Shown here one piece after another: positions 14,370 through 24,246 of a stretch of DNA of 64,000 bases. This DNA is from Diplonema papillatum (Eukaryota; Euglenozoa; Diplonemea; Diplonemida; Diplonemidae): positions 124,001 to 188,000 of the forward strand of contig JAPJBO010000167.1 of the NCBI GenBank assembly GCA_030068145.1, written 5' to 3'. Numbering within the stretch: the first letter of the stretch is position 1; the number at the start of each line of letters is the position of its first letter. The notes beneath the pieces are model-generated. The model searched no databases. It saw nothing but the letters and a program-made list of their open reading frames with translations, and had not been told where the DNA came from. Position numbers and translations under genes: made by a program.

Positions 14370-14551
14370 ATATGGCCAGCAATGTTTCACAAAACTGCTT
14401 ATATGGCCAACAATGTTTCAATACTGCTTGTCTGGCCAGCAATGTTGCAGAAAACTGCGTATATGGCCAGCATTGTTTCAATCCCGCTTATATGGCCAGC
14501 AATTGTCGAAAACTGCTTCTATGGCCAGCAATGTTCCAGAAAACTGCTTAT
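14370..14551 (+). repeat. GCTTATATGGCC minisatellite, middle piece
   Basis: Continuation of the array interrupted at 7275, with five degenerate units. It ends at TTAT where the next inverted-repeat element begins. Confidence 0.88.
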
Positions 14552-14954
14552 CACCCATTCCACGAAAAAGTGTCACAGATTTCGGCTTTTTTCGGATTTC
14601 TGCCGAAAATTTCCATCTGCAGGTCCGAAAATGGTCGGTTTCGAAATTTTGAGGACACGTTTGAATCCGTTGAGGACGGGGCTTTCCGAATATTTGGTCG
14701 GATGAAAATTTTGACCGACCCCCCCCCCGGAAATGGAGGTCGGCACCCGAAAAAATGGGGTCCTGGAGATCGGTTTTTTTTCTCTCTGCATCCAGGAGGG
14801 GGTCAGATTTTGATCGCTGGGCTAGCTGGCAGCTTGCCCATAATCGCGCATCCCAGAACTACTCGAAAACGAAAAAATTTCCCAAAAAGACCTCGAAAAT
14901 AATTTCCAGACGGCTGCTTTTCACACCGAAAAATCGCAAAAAAAAAAAATCGGA

Positions 14955-15020
14955 CCGGGGGAATCGAACCACGGCCTACAGGGGCCCAGGAGGGTGCGGT
15001 AACCGTTAGGCTATGTTGCC
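14955..15020 (-). repeat. tRNA-like segment with pol III A and B boxes
   Basis: On the minus strand TAGCCTAACGGTTACC (A box) is followed 29 bp later by GGTTCGATTCC (exact B box). The T stem and anticodon stem do not pair properly, so this is a tRNA-derived SINE head or tRNA relic rather than a tRNA gene. Confidence 0.6.
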
Positions 15021-15227
15021 AAACCTCGGGCCAAAATTCGCTTTTAGCGCCTGCTCAGTTGGAATTCTTATCGGAAAGTGCGAGATCGTCATTTACTCGT
15101 TTCCAGTGTCCCAGGACGGTATTTCTGCTCTCTCAGAGCTTATTTCGCCCGGTTTGCGAAGAACTCAAAATGAGTCCAAAAATTCTCACTCGGTAGTGAA
15201 CAAAAAAAATTTCCGCCGTTTTTTTAG

Positions 15228-15295
15228 CCCATGGTCCAGAGGTTACCACACCCACACAGGGGTTTGAGGGTCGGTGGTTCGATTCCCGCCGGAAA
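15228..15295 (+). repeat. tRNA-like segment with pol III A and B boxes
   Basis: TGGTCCAGAGGTTACC followed by GGTTCGATTCC at 15276-15286. An A-rich module related to 14806-14935 follows downstream, as in a tRNA-headed SINE with a body. The stems are degenerate. Confidence 0.6.
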
Positions 15296-15509
15296 TCGTT
15301 TTTTTGGGTTTTTGAAACAGCCCCAAAACCGACCTTTTGTCCATCTGCACGCCAGATTTTGGTCGCCACGCGAGCTGATTGCTTGCCCATAATCGCCAGG
15401 GATAGCTCTTTCCATCCCAAAAAAAATTTCCCAAAAATTCCAAAATTTTGACCCAAAACGGGCTGCTTTTCAGACGGAAAATCTGTGACACTTTTTCGTG
15501 GAATGGGTG

Positions 15510-15640
15510 TTATAGCAATGTTTCAAAAGTTGCTTATATGGCCAGCAATGTTTTCGAAAGTTGCTTATATGGCCAGCAATGTTTTCGAAAGTTGCTTATA
15601 TGGCCAGCAATGTTTCAAAAGTTGCTTCTATGGCCAGAGG
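15510..15640 (+). repeat. GCTTATATGGCC minisatellite, right piece
   Basis: Four units (AGTTGCTTATATGGCCAGC). Together with the inverted array at 16710-16843 it brackets about 1.07 kb. Confidence 0.9.
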
Positions 15641-16709
15641 TACTTTTTGGGTGCAATTCTTGATATTGCTTTCCGAGGGTGCTATTTTGGTCCGGGGGTG
15701 CCATCTTGGTCAAATTTTGGGTCAGCGTTTTTGGGTCCCCGGGTCAAGTTTTGGGACTTTTTTTTGGATGAAATTTGGGTCGAATTTGTGGGTGATTTTG
15801 GGTCAGGTTTTGCAAAAAAACATCACGCCAACAACGCCAGAAGATAGGTTTCAAAATTTGGGGCATAGCATCACAAGAAGTATCATGTCGGCATCAGAGG
15901 TACTTCAGAAGATAATCATATTGGGCGCACCACTGCTTGAAAAGGCCGACCTTGTCGGTATCCTTTCATATGCTGCAACAACGGACGTGTCCAATGTCGT
16001 CAACGGTCTGGAGCACGATACCCTCGTCACCAGCGCCACAGTCACAAGCCCAGGAAATGCCTGATCCTCCGGCTTCGCAACCTGAACCCCTGCAACCACC
16101 AGAATCTTCAGCCCCGCCAGGAACAGATCTACCATATCCTGTGGAACCCCAGTCCCCACCAGCTGCGCAATAATTTCCTCCTCCCTTGGGGAAGCCTGAG
16201 CTTCCCCCGAACTCCCCATCTTCCCCACAGCCGCCGCCCCCAGCACCGCATGATGCATCCGTGCTTCCATCGGTCGGATGTACGTTTGCAGGGCGAAATG
16301 CGCATTCCAGGCGATGATACAGGCAGAACCGGGGCAACATTCACCGGGAGCTGCACAGCGAAGTGTATCATCAAACAAGCAAAGGAATGCAGCTACGTTG
16401 TGTTCACAGAGCATTGGAAGCCACAATCGAGTGGCCTATTGGGATTCGCTAAAAGCTCACGACTTGCCGGTGCATTGCCCACATTTAGGCCGTTAATGTC
16501 AGACTGCATTGCAATTTGTTGACCCAAGTATGCACAAAATCCGAGCCAAAAAGTTGACCCAAATATTGCTCACAGTGTTTGTCTCGAAAGTAACCCGAAG
16601 ATTTACCGAAAAGTTCGACCCAAGTTTTTGGAAAATTTGACCCAAAATCTTCGGTCAAAAATAGCGATGCAAGAAATTTGCCCAGAAATTATACCCAAGT
16701 AGTACCCCT
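15641..16709. other. Single-copy stretch between inverted minisatellite arrays
   Basis: Open frames of 120-173 aa exist on both strands (for example minus 15905-16426), but none shows a family motif. The plus strand has a Pro/Gln-rich stretch. This could be the body of a transposon whose subterminal repeats are the two inverted arrays, or unrelated DNA. Confidence 0.4.
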
Positions 16710-16843
16710 GGCCGGATAAGCAACTGTCGAAACATTGCTGGCCATATAAGCTGTCTTCTGAAACATTGCTGGCCATATAAGCAGCTTTGAAACATTGCTG
16801 GCCATATAAGCAGTTTTTTAAAACATTGCTGGCCATATAAGCA
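16710..16843 (-). repeat. Inverted copy of the GCTTATATGGCC minisatellite
   Basis: Four units reading AACATTGCTGGCCATATAAG on the plus strand, which is the reverse complement of the arrays at 7141, 14370 and 15510. Confidence 0.92.
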
Positions 16844-16904
16844 CTTTACGCCTTAAAGTACATGGGTGTTAGGACCACCCGTAGCGAGTCTAGAGGTAAC
16901 CTTT

Positions 16905-17195
16905 TGCTCAGTCCGGCGTTTGCGCAAACCCGAACCTTTTAGCCCAGTCCGGCGTTTGTGCAAACCCGAACCTTTTTGTCCCGAACCTTTTTGCCGGTCC
17001 GGTTTGTCCAACCCGAATTGTTTTGCTCAGTCTGGCGTTGGTGCAAATCCGCACCTTTTGCCCAGTCCGGCGTTGGTGCAAACCCGAACCTTTTTGCCCA
17101 GTCCGGCGTTTGTGCAAACCCGAACCTTTTTGCCCAGTCCGGCGTTTGTGCAAACCCGAACCTTTTTGTCCAGTTCGGCGTTTGTGAAAACCCGA
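16905..17195. repeat. 36-bp tandem repeat (GCCCAGTCCGGCGTTTGTGC)
   Basis: About eight units of roughly 36 bp, CCCAGTCCGGCGTTTGTGC followed by AAACCCGAACCTTTTT. The central units are nearly identical and the edges are degenerate. Confidence 0.92.
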
Positions 17196-17340
17196 ACCCG
17201 TTGAACCCTGATAGACCCCCCCGGAAAACCCTGATGCTAAGTTCGGGATGATGGCAAGTTGGGGGCCCTTATCCAGGGGGGAGGGCCCCTCCGGACCGCC
17301 CCTGGTGAACCTGCTGAGTGCAGACCCGGAAAAAAGTCCA

Positions 17341-17410
17341 CCGGCGGGAACCGAACCTCCCACCCGTAGGTAAGGAACGTCGTCAACTGACGACTGTGCC
17401 ACGCCGTTGT
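17341..17410 (-). repeat. tRNA-like segment with B box variant
   Basis: On the minus strand TGGCACAGTCGTCAG precedes GGTTCGGTTCC. The T stem has a mismatch and the anticodon arm is not clear. Probably tRNA-derived. Confidence 0.45.
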
Positions 17411-17573
17411 CCGCCGCGATTTTTTGTTTTTTGTTTTGTTACGGCGGAGCCTGCGCATCCTTCACGATTGGTTACGTTCCGGTGAACTAGGTCGGGGGTT
17501 CCTTGTGCCACCCGATTTCTTCCTGTGGACTAGGAGTTTCTTCCGGGAGTCTATCCCCGAACGCCTGGAAAGT

Positions 17574-17645
17574 GTCATCTGTGGGATTCGAACCGTCGTC
17601 CGGCTGTTTGGTAATCTGTCGTCCCACCACTAGACCAGGTGCCCC
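17574..17645 (-). repeat. tRNA-like segment (GGTTCGAATCC)
   Basis: On the minus strand TGGTCTAGTGGTGG (a good A box) is followed by GGTTCGAATCC (an exact B box) at the spacing seen in tRNAs. The acceptor pairs only partly and no convincing anticodon stem forms. A relic tRNA or SINE head is likelier than a gene. Confidence 0.5.
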
Positions 17646-17938
17646 CCGCGAGTTTTTTTTTTCGTTTCATTCTCTGCTCCTCCTACGTACAGGGGTTCCT
17701 TGTGCCGCCTGTTTATTCCTGTGTACCTGGTGGTGTGTTGGTGTGTTTCGAGAGTAAGCGCGAGAATTGTTTTCGACGAATTGTGAATTCTCAAAAGTAC
17801 CATGAAAAAACGGTAGAAAAAAGCCCGGGGTGGGGGTACCCCACGGCCTGCCCCAGAAAAGTGGGATAGCTCGCTAGAGAGCTAAATTTGAGAATTTCAA
17901 ATTTACCAACCTCTAGACTCGGATTAATAGTTGGTGAA

Positions 17939-18140
17939 TTTCCCTTATATCCCACCACTTCAAATTTTGTTCCCTTATATCCCAATGGGACAACAAATTA
18001 TATATATTTTGTTCCCTTATATCCCAATGGGTTTACCTTGGGCAAGGCAATCCCATTGGGAAATAAGGGAACAAAATTTGTTGGTTGGGATATAAGGGAA
18101 CAAAATTTGTTGTCCCATTGGGTTATCAGGGAACAAAATT
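17939..18140. repeat. Palindromic GTTCCCTTATATCCCAATGGG repeat cluster
   Basis: Several copies of TTCCCTTATATCCCAATGGG in both orientations, around a GGGCAAGGCAATCCC turn. They can fold back over most of the stretch. The same unit forms the near-perfect palindrome at 22911-22982. Confidence 0.85.
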
Positions 18141-18495
18141 TGTAGTCATGACAATTTTTGGGGGACCCCTTTAGAAAAATTCCCGGGGGTAGGCGCCTTG
18201 GCAGCTACCGGGAAGCGAGAGCCCTCTCAGTCACTGTGTCTGGGCCTGAGTCTGGCTGAGGGACGACCTTTCCCTAAACGAGGCAAGGGAAGCCGGTGCG
18301 CGCGAAGACGAGCCTTATGCCAGTGTGCGGCATGGGCGTCCTGGGGAGGGTGAGCAGGCCGAGAGCACTGCTGGGGACAGTGTGGGGGCCAGCTACGGTA
18401 GCTGGTAGCTAGCTACCAGCTACTGGTAGCTCAGCTACCGGTAGCTCTGGTAGCTCGTGGTAGCTCAAGTAGTAGTAGTAGTAGTTGTCATCTCA

Positions 18496-19225
18496 CCCCC
18501 GCAGATACGGGAGTAAAACGGAGCAGTGTTTGCATTCAAACGATTCAAGTGCGGCGGCAGCAGAAACTGTCAAGCCGTGACAGCATTCGGATGAGGTGTA
18601 CCTTTCGCAAAGGTGGCATCTCAGTGTGGGGTACAGCGGATTATGGGCTGTCAGCGGAAAATGACAATTGATGCAGTGTTCTGCGCAGGCTTTGACATGG
18701 CACCGCGGCGCCGAGCAGACCAGTTCATCGATGTAGCGAAGGGCCAGAATGCGTCGTTGTCTTCTTGCAGCAGCTGTTGTTGTCGTCTTCTGTCGTCGTC
18801 CGGAGCCTTGCCCCCGGGGCCGTATGAGCTTCCGTACTTTGCGCGGCGGCTCTTCGACGTTCTTGAGTGTGTTCGCGACGACTTCTTTCACCTTTGCGTC
18901 CCAGACCTCCCGGTCCTCCATCCACTCCCGGATTTTTGTCCGGTCCCTTTCCGCGAGATCGTTGCAGATTACTCGTTCGAAAGACAGCAGTGGTCGCCCC
19001 ACTCGTCTCGCCCGAAGCTGGTCCGCGAACATCAAGCCAGCAATCGGCTGATCAGAACGCATGCAGTGCGCCGCAAACCGCAGGCGCTTCTCTTGCAGCA
19101 CCGCCTCGATCCTCGGGAAACCCACCATCAGCTCTGAGTTCTTCATGCGCGTGTCACGGCTGTACACTTTGATCCCCTTCACGTAGCGGACCATACACGT
19201 GTACGCCCTTATCACGTCTGCACGT
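18496..19225 (-). mobile_element. LINE remnant: reverse transcriptase C-terminal part
   Basis: A 5'-truncated minus-strand frame carries the post-palm region typical of non-LTR elements: RLRFAAHCMRSDQPIAGLMF followed by RRVGRPLLSFERVICNDL, like the RLRxxGHVLRR and GRRRPGRP blocks of LINE proteins. A Cys/His-rich tail follows (CHVKACAEHCINCHF, CHLCERY, CKHC), ending at a stop at 18493-18495. The upstream junction is TTTACCGG and a poly-T/A run next to GGTAGCTC. Confidence 0.75.
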
Positions 19226-19252
19226 AGTGGTAGCTCAAAAAAAAAAAAAAAA

Positions 19253-19929
19253 TTTACCGGCTGGCGGACTTTTCTTCCCTCGTACAGCAAAGTTGCAGGG
19301 AAATAAGGTCCGTTATTTCCCTACCAGGGAAATAAGGGAATTTTTTTCCCTGGAACTCAAAATCTGACTAAGTACAATAGCAGGAGACCCTGGGAGGAGC
19401 AAACCCAAGCAGAACCACCACTAAAACCTATCTGTGGAACAGTTGAAAACACACTTTGGATGGAAGTGTGAAAAGACCGCGGCAAGGTACATCGACCAGA
19501 CAGACCGCTCGGTTACCGCAATGGCAAACATGATTCATCCAACACAGGGTGCAGTTGTTGCTCAGGCCCCCACGCAAACCACTGTCAAAAGCGAGCCCTC
19601 TGTGTCTGACACAAATAAGTCTACAAAAGAAGTGAGCGAGAACAAGAATGATGTCAATGTGACTGTAAGAATTGTTGTCGAGGTCAAGAACGATAAGAAT
19701 CAGTGAGCTTCCGCTCTGCTGAGCCTGTTTGTCTTCTCCGCTGAATGCTATCATTTGAAGAACGTCATCATTTTCTTCTAACAGAACTATGCACTTATTT
19801 CGATTTCTTCACCGTTCACCCTGACATACACAGCACAGAAACACGTTCAGGGTAGCACAGCGAAGCGCATCACGAGCCAGGTCATGAACAGCACGCGTTC
19901 TCGGGAATAAAAGTCCGCCAGCCGGTAAA
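19253..19929 (+). mobile_element. Fossil tyrosine-recombinase element remnant with inverted ends
   Basis: The ends TTTACCGGCTGGCGGACTTT and its inverse at 19909-19929 bracket 677 bp. Inside, about 19434-19706 encodes the last part of a tyrosine recombinase (THFGWKCEKTAARYIDQT, with the region of the catalytic Tyr) and a low-complexity tail. Only the C-terminal part remains. The family could be DIRS-like (inverted ends) or Crypton-like. Old and strongly truncated. Confidence 0.6.
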
Positions 19930-19939
19930 AAAATACCAT

Positions 19940-20117
19940 TCCTCGGGGAAATACTGGGGCAGTGGCCCTCGGGATGTTTTTCTCCCTCGCCTCCCGGCTC
20001 GGGAGAAAAACATCCCTCGGGCCATTTTTTCCCCCTCAGTGGTTTTTTCTCCCTCGCCTCCCGGCTCGGGAGAAAAAACCACTTCGGGGGAAAAAAGCCC
20101 TGCTATTTCCCCGAGGA
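19940..20117. repeat. Nested hairpin cluster
   Basis: Outer arms TCCTCGGGGAAATA (19940-19953) and TATTTCCCCGAGGA (20104-20117) pair exactly. Inside are two hairpins with the same loop region, 19973-20014 (GATGTTTTTCTCCC arm) and 20038-20083 (AGTGGTTTTTTCTCCC arm). Confidence 0.9.
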
Positions 20118-20357
20118 AAATATATATTTTTTTCATGTCGAATTCGCTCGAAACTCGCAGGGGACGACCGAAAATTGCGGAAAACAGCAAAAAAACGCAC
20201 AGAAAATTGTGCTTTTTCGAAAGGAATGGACGGGCGAATGGCCCCAAAGTGGAAAAACTATCGGTTCCCATTTGACAATGTCTGGGCTGTCCAATCGCGC
20301 TCCAGCTGCCCTGCGGAAGTGAAAGGCCAACGAACCACAAAACAATCATTCGTTTTC

Positions 20358-20880
20358 GGGTCTATTTTCCACGGTTCTCTTCATCGGAGCAAGAGACGAG
20401 CAAAAAAACGGCGAAAAAGGTCTGCAACGTGGACCAGCGGGAGAATGACACCAACCAGGGAATCGATTCGCGTCCACCCCATTGCAACCCTGGTGGTTTC
20501 CACGCCCACTGGTCTGCATGTTGTAAAGATTCACGAACCACGCACATACTTTCTGATCCCCAGGTCCATTTTTCATGGTCCTCTTCATCGGAGCTGATCA
20601 CGAGCAAAAACTCATCGAATAAGGTCTGCTACGTGGACCAGCGAAGAAATGTCATCAGCCAGGGGATCGATGCCCGTCCTTTCCAATGCAAGCCTGATGG
20701 TTGCCACTCCCGGTTCCCTGCAACTTGCAAGGCCCCGCAAACCAGCAAACCACGCACATACTCTTAGCACCCCGAGTCAAATTTTCACGGATCTCTTCAT
20801 CGGAGCTGATCGCGAGCAAAAATTCGTCAAAAAAGGTCTGCTACGACAGCCTGTGTGGATCGGCCAAAAAATCCCAGCCA
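20358..20880. repeat. Tandem repeat of about 210 bp, 2.5 copies
   Basis: Units start near 20358, 20564 and 20775 and share TCTTCATCGGAGC, AAGGTCTGC and CGTGGACCAGCG, and end with CCACGCACATACT. They have diverged by perhaps 20-25 percent. They may be subterminal repeats of the surrounding element. Confidence 0.8.
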
Positions 20881-21146
20881 GTCTGAGCCACCAATGGCTG
20901 GTGGCTGCCACTGACTGCCCGTGGCTGTCACCTACACTGACCAGGGGGGGTCGAAAAAAGCCGGAAAAAGGCATTTCGTCACGTTTCTTTGCATTTTTTC
21001 GCATTTTTTGGCCCTGAATACCGGTACATTTCCAGTTTCGGACACAATCCATTTTTTCCACTTTTTGAGCTACCACGAGCTACCGGGAGCTACCCGGTAG
21101 CTCTGGTAGCTCAGCTACCGGTAGCTGGTAGCCAGCCCCCACACTG

Positions 21147-21988
21147 CTGGGGAGGAGCAGCCGGGACAGCCGGGCCTGGTCTGGGACGTCGACGGGTTTC
21201 CGCGAACGATCTCGCCGCCGGTGCAGGTGGCGGCGTTTCTGTTTCTGTGGACGGGCGTCGAGGTGATCCGCGTGATTCCGAAGCGCGGCAAGCTCCTGCG
21301 CCGCCCTGAACCACCGGCCTGGATTTTCCAGGTCGAGGGACGGGTGACCTGGTCACCGTATCCAGCCAGGGAGAAGGACGAGACGCAGCGAAGTGGGTGT
21401 CCAAGTGACTATTCGGGGACGTTTGGTGCCGTTGGAACAAAAGAATTCCAAATCTGAGGCTGCGTTTATCCCTCTCTCTCTCCAAAATGAGGTTTCAATT
21501 TCTCAAATTTCACTGCCACTTCGGCCCTTGTGGTCATGCGGCCAGAGGAAGAGGAAGCAACCGTCGTAACAAGATTGGCAGCAGGACCAGCACCAGCAAT
21601 TTCAATTCTGGAAGCAGTCAGCACATGTTTAGCACTGCCCTACTTCGCATCCGGTTGCGCTGCAGCTTCTTGCATGTTTGCGTGTTTTACGTTACGGATA
21701 AATTGGCCGATTTTTTCCATCTGCATGAGCCCCGCGTGCTCGTGCACCCGTATCCTTTTTTACACTCTGCTCAACGACGCCTTTTCTTTTCGGGAGGGCA
21801 AAGAGGGAAGGGAGGGGTAATATTGCATCGTCCTGCGTAAAGTCATCTGCACCATGATCGACGGAATTCGCTCTCTAAGTACGGAGTCAAGTCTCGTCTG
21901 TATACGCGATGCGGTTTACCGAAGCCATCGAGCGCCACGGCCAGGGATGGATACGTTTACTCGCTGATCGATGCTACGGCAGTTCCGC
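21147..21988. other. No gene recognised
   Basis: Short open frames on both strands without motifs. Part of the repeat block between the PDZ-like exons. Confidence 0.5.
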
Positions 21989-22392
21989 AAACCCACTATG
22001 CAGCCTGAGTTCAGCCCCGCGCATCTACGCTCACAAGGCAACCCATGATCACTTCGGTGTGAGGGATCAGTCCTGACCGAGCCTAATGCCTGCCGGGCGC
22101 CTGCTCCGTTGCGGTGTTTGCTTTTCTGACCAATGCGTTCCACGTCTGAAGGGTCCTTGCGTTAAGTTCGCGCCTTCTGTGGGTATACAGACTTGATCAC
22201 GACTTTTGGAAACGAAGCTTACTCTTGAGATCCGGTGTGGAGGGCCATTGTTACCTGACAAAACCCACTCATGCAGCCTGAGTTCAGCCCCGCGCATCTA
22301 CGCTCACAAGGCAACCCGTGATCACTTCGGTGTGAGGGATCAGTCCTGACCGAGCCTATTGCCTGCCGGGCGCCTGCTCCGTTGCGGTGTTT
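21989..22392. repeat. Direct duplication of a 131-bp unit
   Basis: 21989-22119 and 22261-22392 are about 98 percent identical with a 272-bp offset, centred on GATCACTTCGGTGTGAGGGA. The unit is GC-rich and can form short stems. It matches none of 5S, U1-U6 or 7SL as I remember them. The sequence between the copies differs. Confidence 0.85.
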
Positions 22393-22639
22393 TGAAAACT
22401 TGGTAACTTTGTGCTCAGCGGTCCTACGAATCATGTTCCACGTCCTGTCATTCGTACTTTCAAACTGAATCCATGAATCATGTTCTACCTCCTGTGATTC
22501 GTGTGGACTTTTAAAAGCCTTGTACCTTCCTACAGCAGGACAGGTTCTGCATCTGTTCATTGGGTAACTAATTTTGTTCCCTTTCTTCCCATTGAAAGTA
22601 ACCAAGGACCTAGAAGACCCACCCTTCCTGTTGATCTTG

Positions 22640-22905
22640 CAGCATCAACCGCCAGGGCTTGGTCTAGTCCAGGCTGGTCGGACTCTGGGTCAGCCGGACT
22701 AGACTGGTCAGGCTCCAGCCTCCAGCCTGCCAAGCTTGTCGGACTGTCTGGTCTGTCCAGGCTGTCCGGGCTGTCTGGTCAGTCGGGCTGGTCGGACTGA
22801 CTGGTCTGGTCAGGCTGTCCAGGCTGTCTGGTTTGCCCAGGCTGGTCGGACTGTCTGGTCAGTCCAGGCTGGTCGGACTGACTGGTCTGGCCAGGTTCTG
22901 TGGTC
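22640..22905. repeat. GGTCAGGCTGTCC degenerate tandem array
   Basis: Short CTGGTC, GGCTGTCC and GGTCGGACTG units repeat with frequent changes over about 260 bp, ending just before the palindrome. Confidence 0.85.
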
Positions 22906-22910
22906 AACAA

Positions 22911-22982
22911 ATTTTGTTCCCTTATATTCCAATGGGATTGCCTTGGGCAAGGCAATCCCATTGGGATATAAGGGAACAAAAT
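22911..22982. repeat. Near-perfect palindrome of 72 bp
   Basis: Arms of 34 nt (ATTTTGTTCCCTTATA through GGGATTGCCTT) pair with one mismatch around a 4-nt loop (GGGC). Same family as 17939-18140. Resembles a palindromic MITE or foldback tip. Confidence 0.9.
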
Positions 22983-23259
22983 TTAATGTCCCATTAGGAT
23001 ATAAGGGAATTACACCTTAATAGTTAGAAAACTCGAAGAAAGAGCTTCTGCAAAAACGGCAGGCGGGAGGTAGTCACACATTGCGAGTGTCAACAAAGAG
23101 AACCTCCAAACTCAATTGCTGGTTTAGCTTCACGCCTCATCGAACTCGCTCCGAAGCAGGGGGCAGTTCCTTTTCCTGCGATGCGGATGCGGATAATAGT
23201 TGTGGGAAGGTTGTCGGGCGGTGGTGGTTTGTTGCTTCAGCAAATATAGCAGGACACAC

Positions 23260-24246
23260 CTTCTCGACCTTGAGGCCATGGTGGAGCAGCATGCCGGCGC
23301 GCTCGGTGAGCTTCTGAATATACTGGACGCCAGTGACGGTGGTGCATCGGAGCGACAGGTCCTGCACATCCCACGTGCCGCCAGTACCGTCGTACCACCG
23401 GCCCTGCAGCGTTCTCCTGCAGTACACCAGCGCTGCATCACTGACCTTAATGTCAGCAGGCCGTACCTTGTAAAGAAACTCGGCATCGCTCATCAGGTCG
23501 CACGTACCGTCTGCGTGGAGGGCTTTCACAACCCCAGGACACCATACCCCTTGGCATAGCACGGAAACCGTAGCGCCTACAGGAGCTTTGTGGAAGTCGC
23601 CAGGAGCAGAGAGGCCAACAGAATCGGGAAGGCGGAGCTTGACACACTTTCGCTGAGGAGAAGCGTGAGCCAAACATGAGAGCAAGTCCGCTTCGCTTTG
23701 AATCAGCATTTCGGCGTCAGCAAGCACGACGGAGCTCACCCATTTGTTAGCCCCTGTGCTAGCCTGGCGAACGCAGTACCGCGGGCTCAGGCTTTCACCT
23801 AAGTCCTCTATCACGACGGCTAAGTCATCCTTGGTCCCATCCCCGCACTTCACGATCGTGTCACCCAGCGAAACCCCACGCATAGTCAGGGAATTGGCGG
23901 TGTTGTTGAAGTAGTCGATGTCGGCGATAGTTGGTGTTGCGCACCACGACCCGGTTGCCTTCCTGGAAGGATCTATGGGCCCTTCCAACGGAGTCCGGGC
24001 GGGTTCTGACAACCGGCTGAGCCCAACAAGCGATGAGTGTCCTCTGTTCACTTCGACCATCTCCGACTCTCCCCCGACTGAGCTTCGCTCGAGGGTTACC
24101 GAAGGGTCACTCCTACTAAAGCCGCCGTACGGGCGACCGTGGGCATCTACAGCGATAGTCCCCGCGGCCCCGTTCCCTTGGTCCTTCTGGTTCTGCCGCT
24201 CCGTCTTCTTGCTACGCCAACAGGAGCACGCCCTGCACAAGATCAT
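23260..24246 (-). CDS. Tudor/SH3-like protein exon, probable 5' exon of the PDZ-like gene
   Basis: An open minus-strand frame from ATG 24246 (MILCRACSCW) to donor GAGAAG|GTGTGT at 23259, phase 0, about 329 codons. A hydrophilic N-terminus of about 110 residues is followed by a region with a GDTIVKCGDG module and a Tudor/SH3-like barrel (APVGATVSVLCQGVWCPGVV, residues about 240-290). Then comes a WYDGTGGTWDV unit resembling WVDGSIWRRVAG at the start of the exon at 7110. The next downstream exon in phase 0 with a matching style is 7110-5467, which would give a 16.1-kb intron. It could also be a separate gene. The start is uncertain because GTGCAG just after the ATG could be an acceptor. Confidence 0.6.

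Larger units (their letters stand above)
14552..15509. mobile_element. 958-bp element with 31-bp perfect terminal inverted repeats
   Basis: Both ends carry the same 31 bp in inverted orientation, starting CACCCATTCCACGAAAAAGT. TTAT flanks both sides (14548-14551 and 15510-15513), giving a 4-bp duplication within the minisatellite. Inside are two direct copies of a module of about 130 bp (14806-14935 and 15353-15483, GCTTGCCCATAATCGC core) and two tRNA-like segments in opposite orientation. There is no transposase. It looks like a non-autonomous DNA transposon that has collected tRNA-derived SINE pieces. Confidence 0.82.
18378..21146. mobile_element. 2.8-kb hAT-like composite with GGTAGCT-rich inverted ends
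   Basis: The left end is CAGTGTGGGGGCCAGCTAC followed by about 90 bp of GGTAGCT/AGCTACC repeats. The right end is the inverse, finishing GCCCCCACACTG. CTGGGGA flanks both sides (18371-18377 and 21147-21153), a 7-bp duplication, or 8 bp if the end is set one base in. CAGTG tips and a 7-8-bp duplication suggest the hAT group, but no hAT transposase is present. The interior holds a LINE remnant, a recombinase-element remnant, hairpins and a tandem array. Confidence 0.65.

Noticed and set aside
17574-17645. True tRNA gene
   Set aside because: A and B boxes are good, but acceptor, anticodon and T stems do not pair well; kept as tRNA-like.
21989-22119. 5S rRNA or U1 snRNA
   Set aside because: No match to the conserved 5S internal control region, U1 5' end or Sm site.
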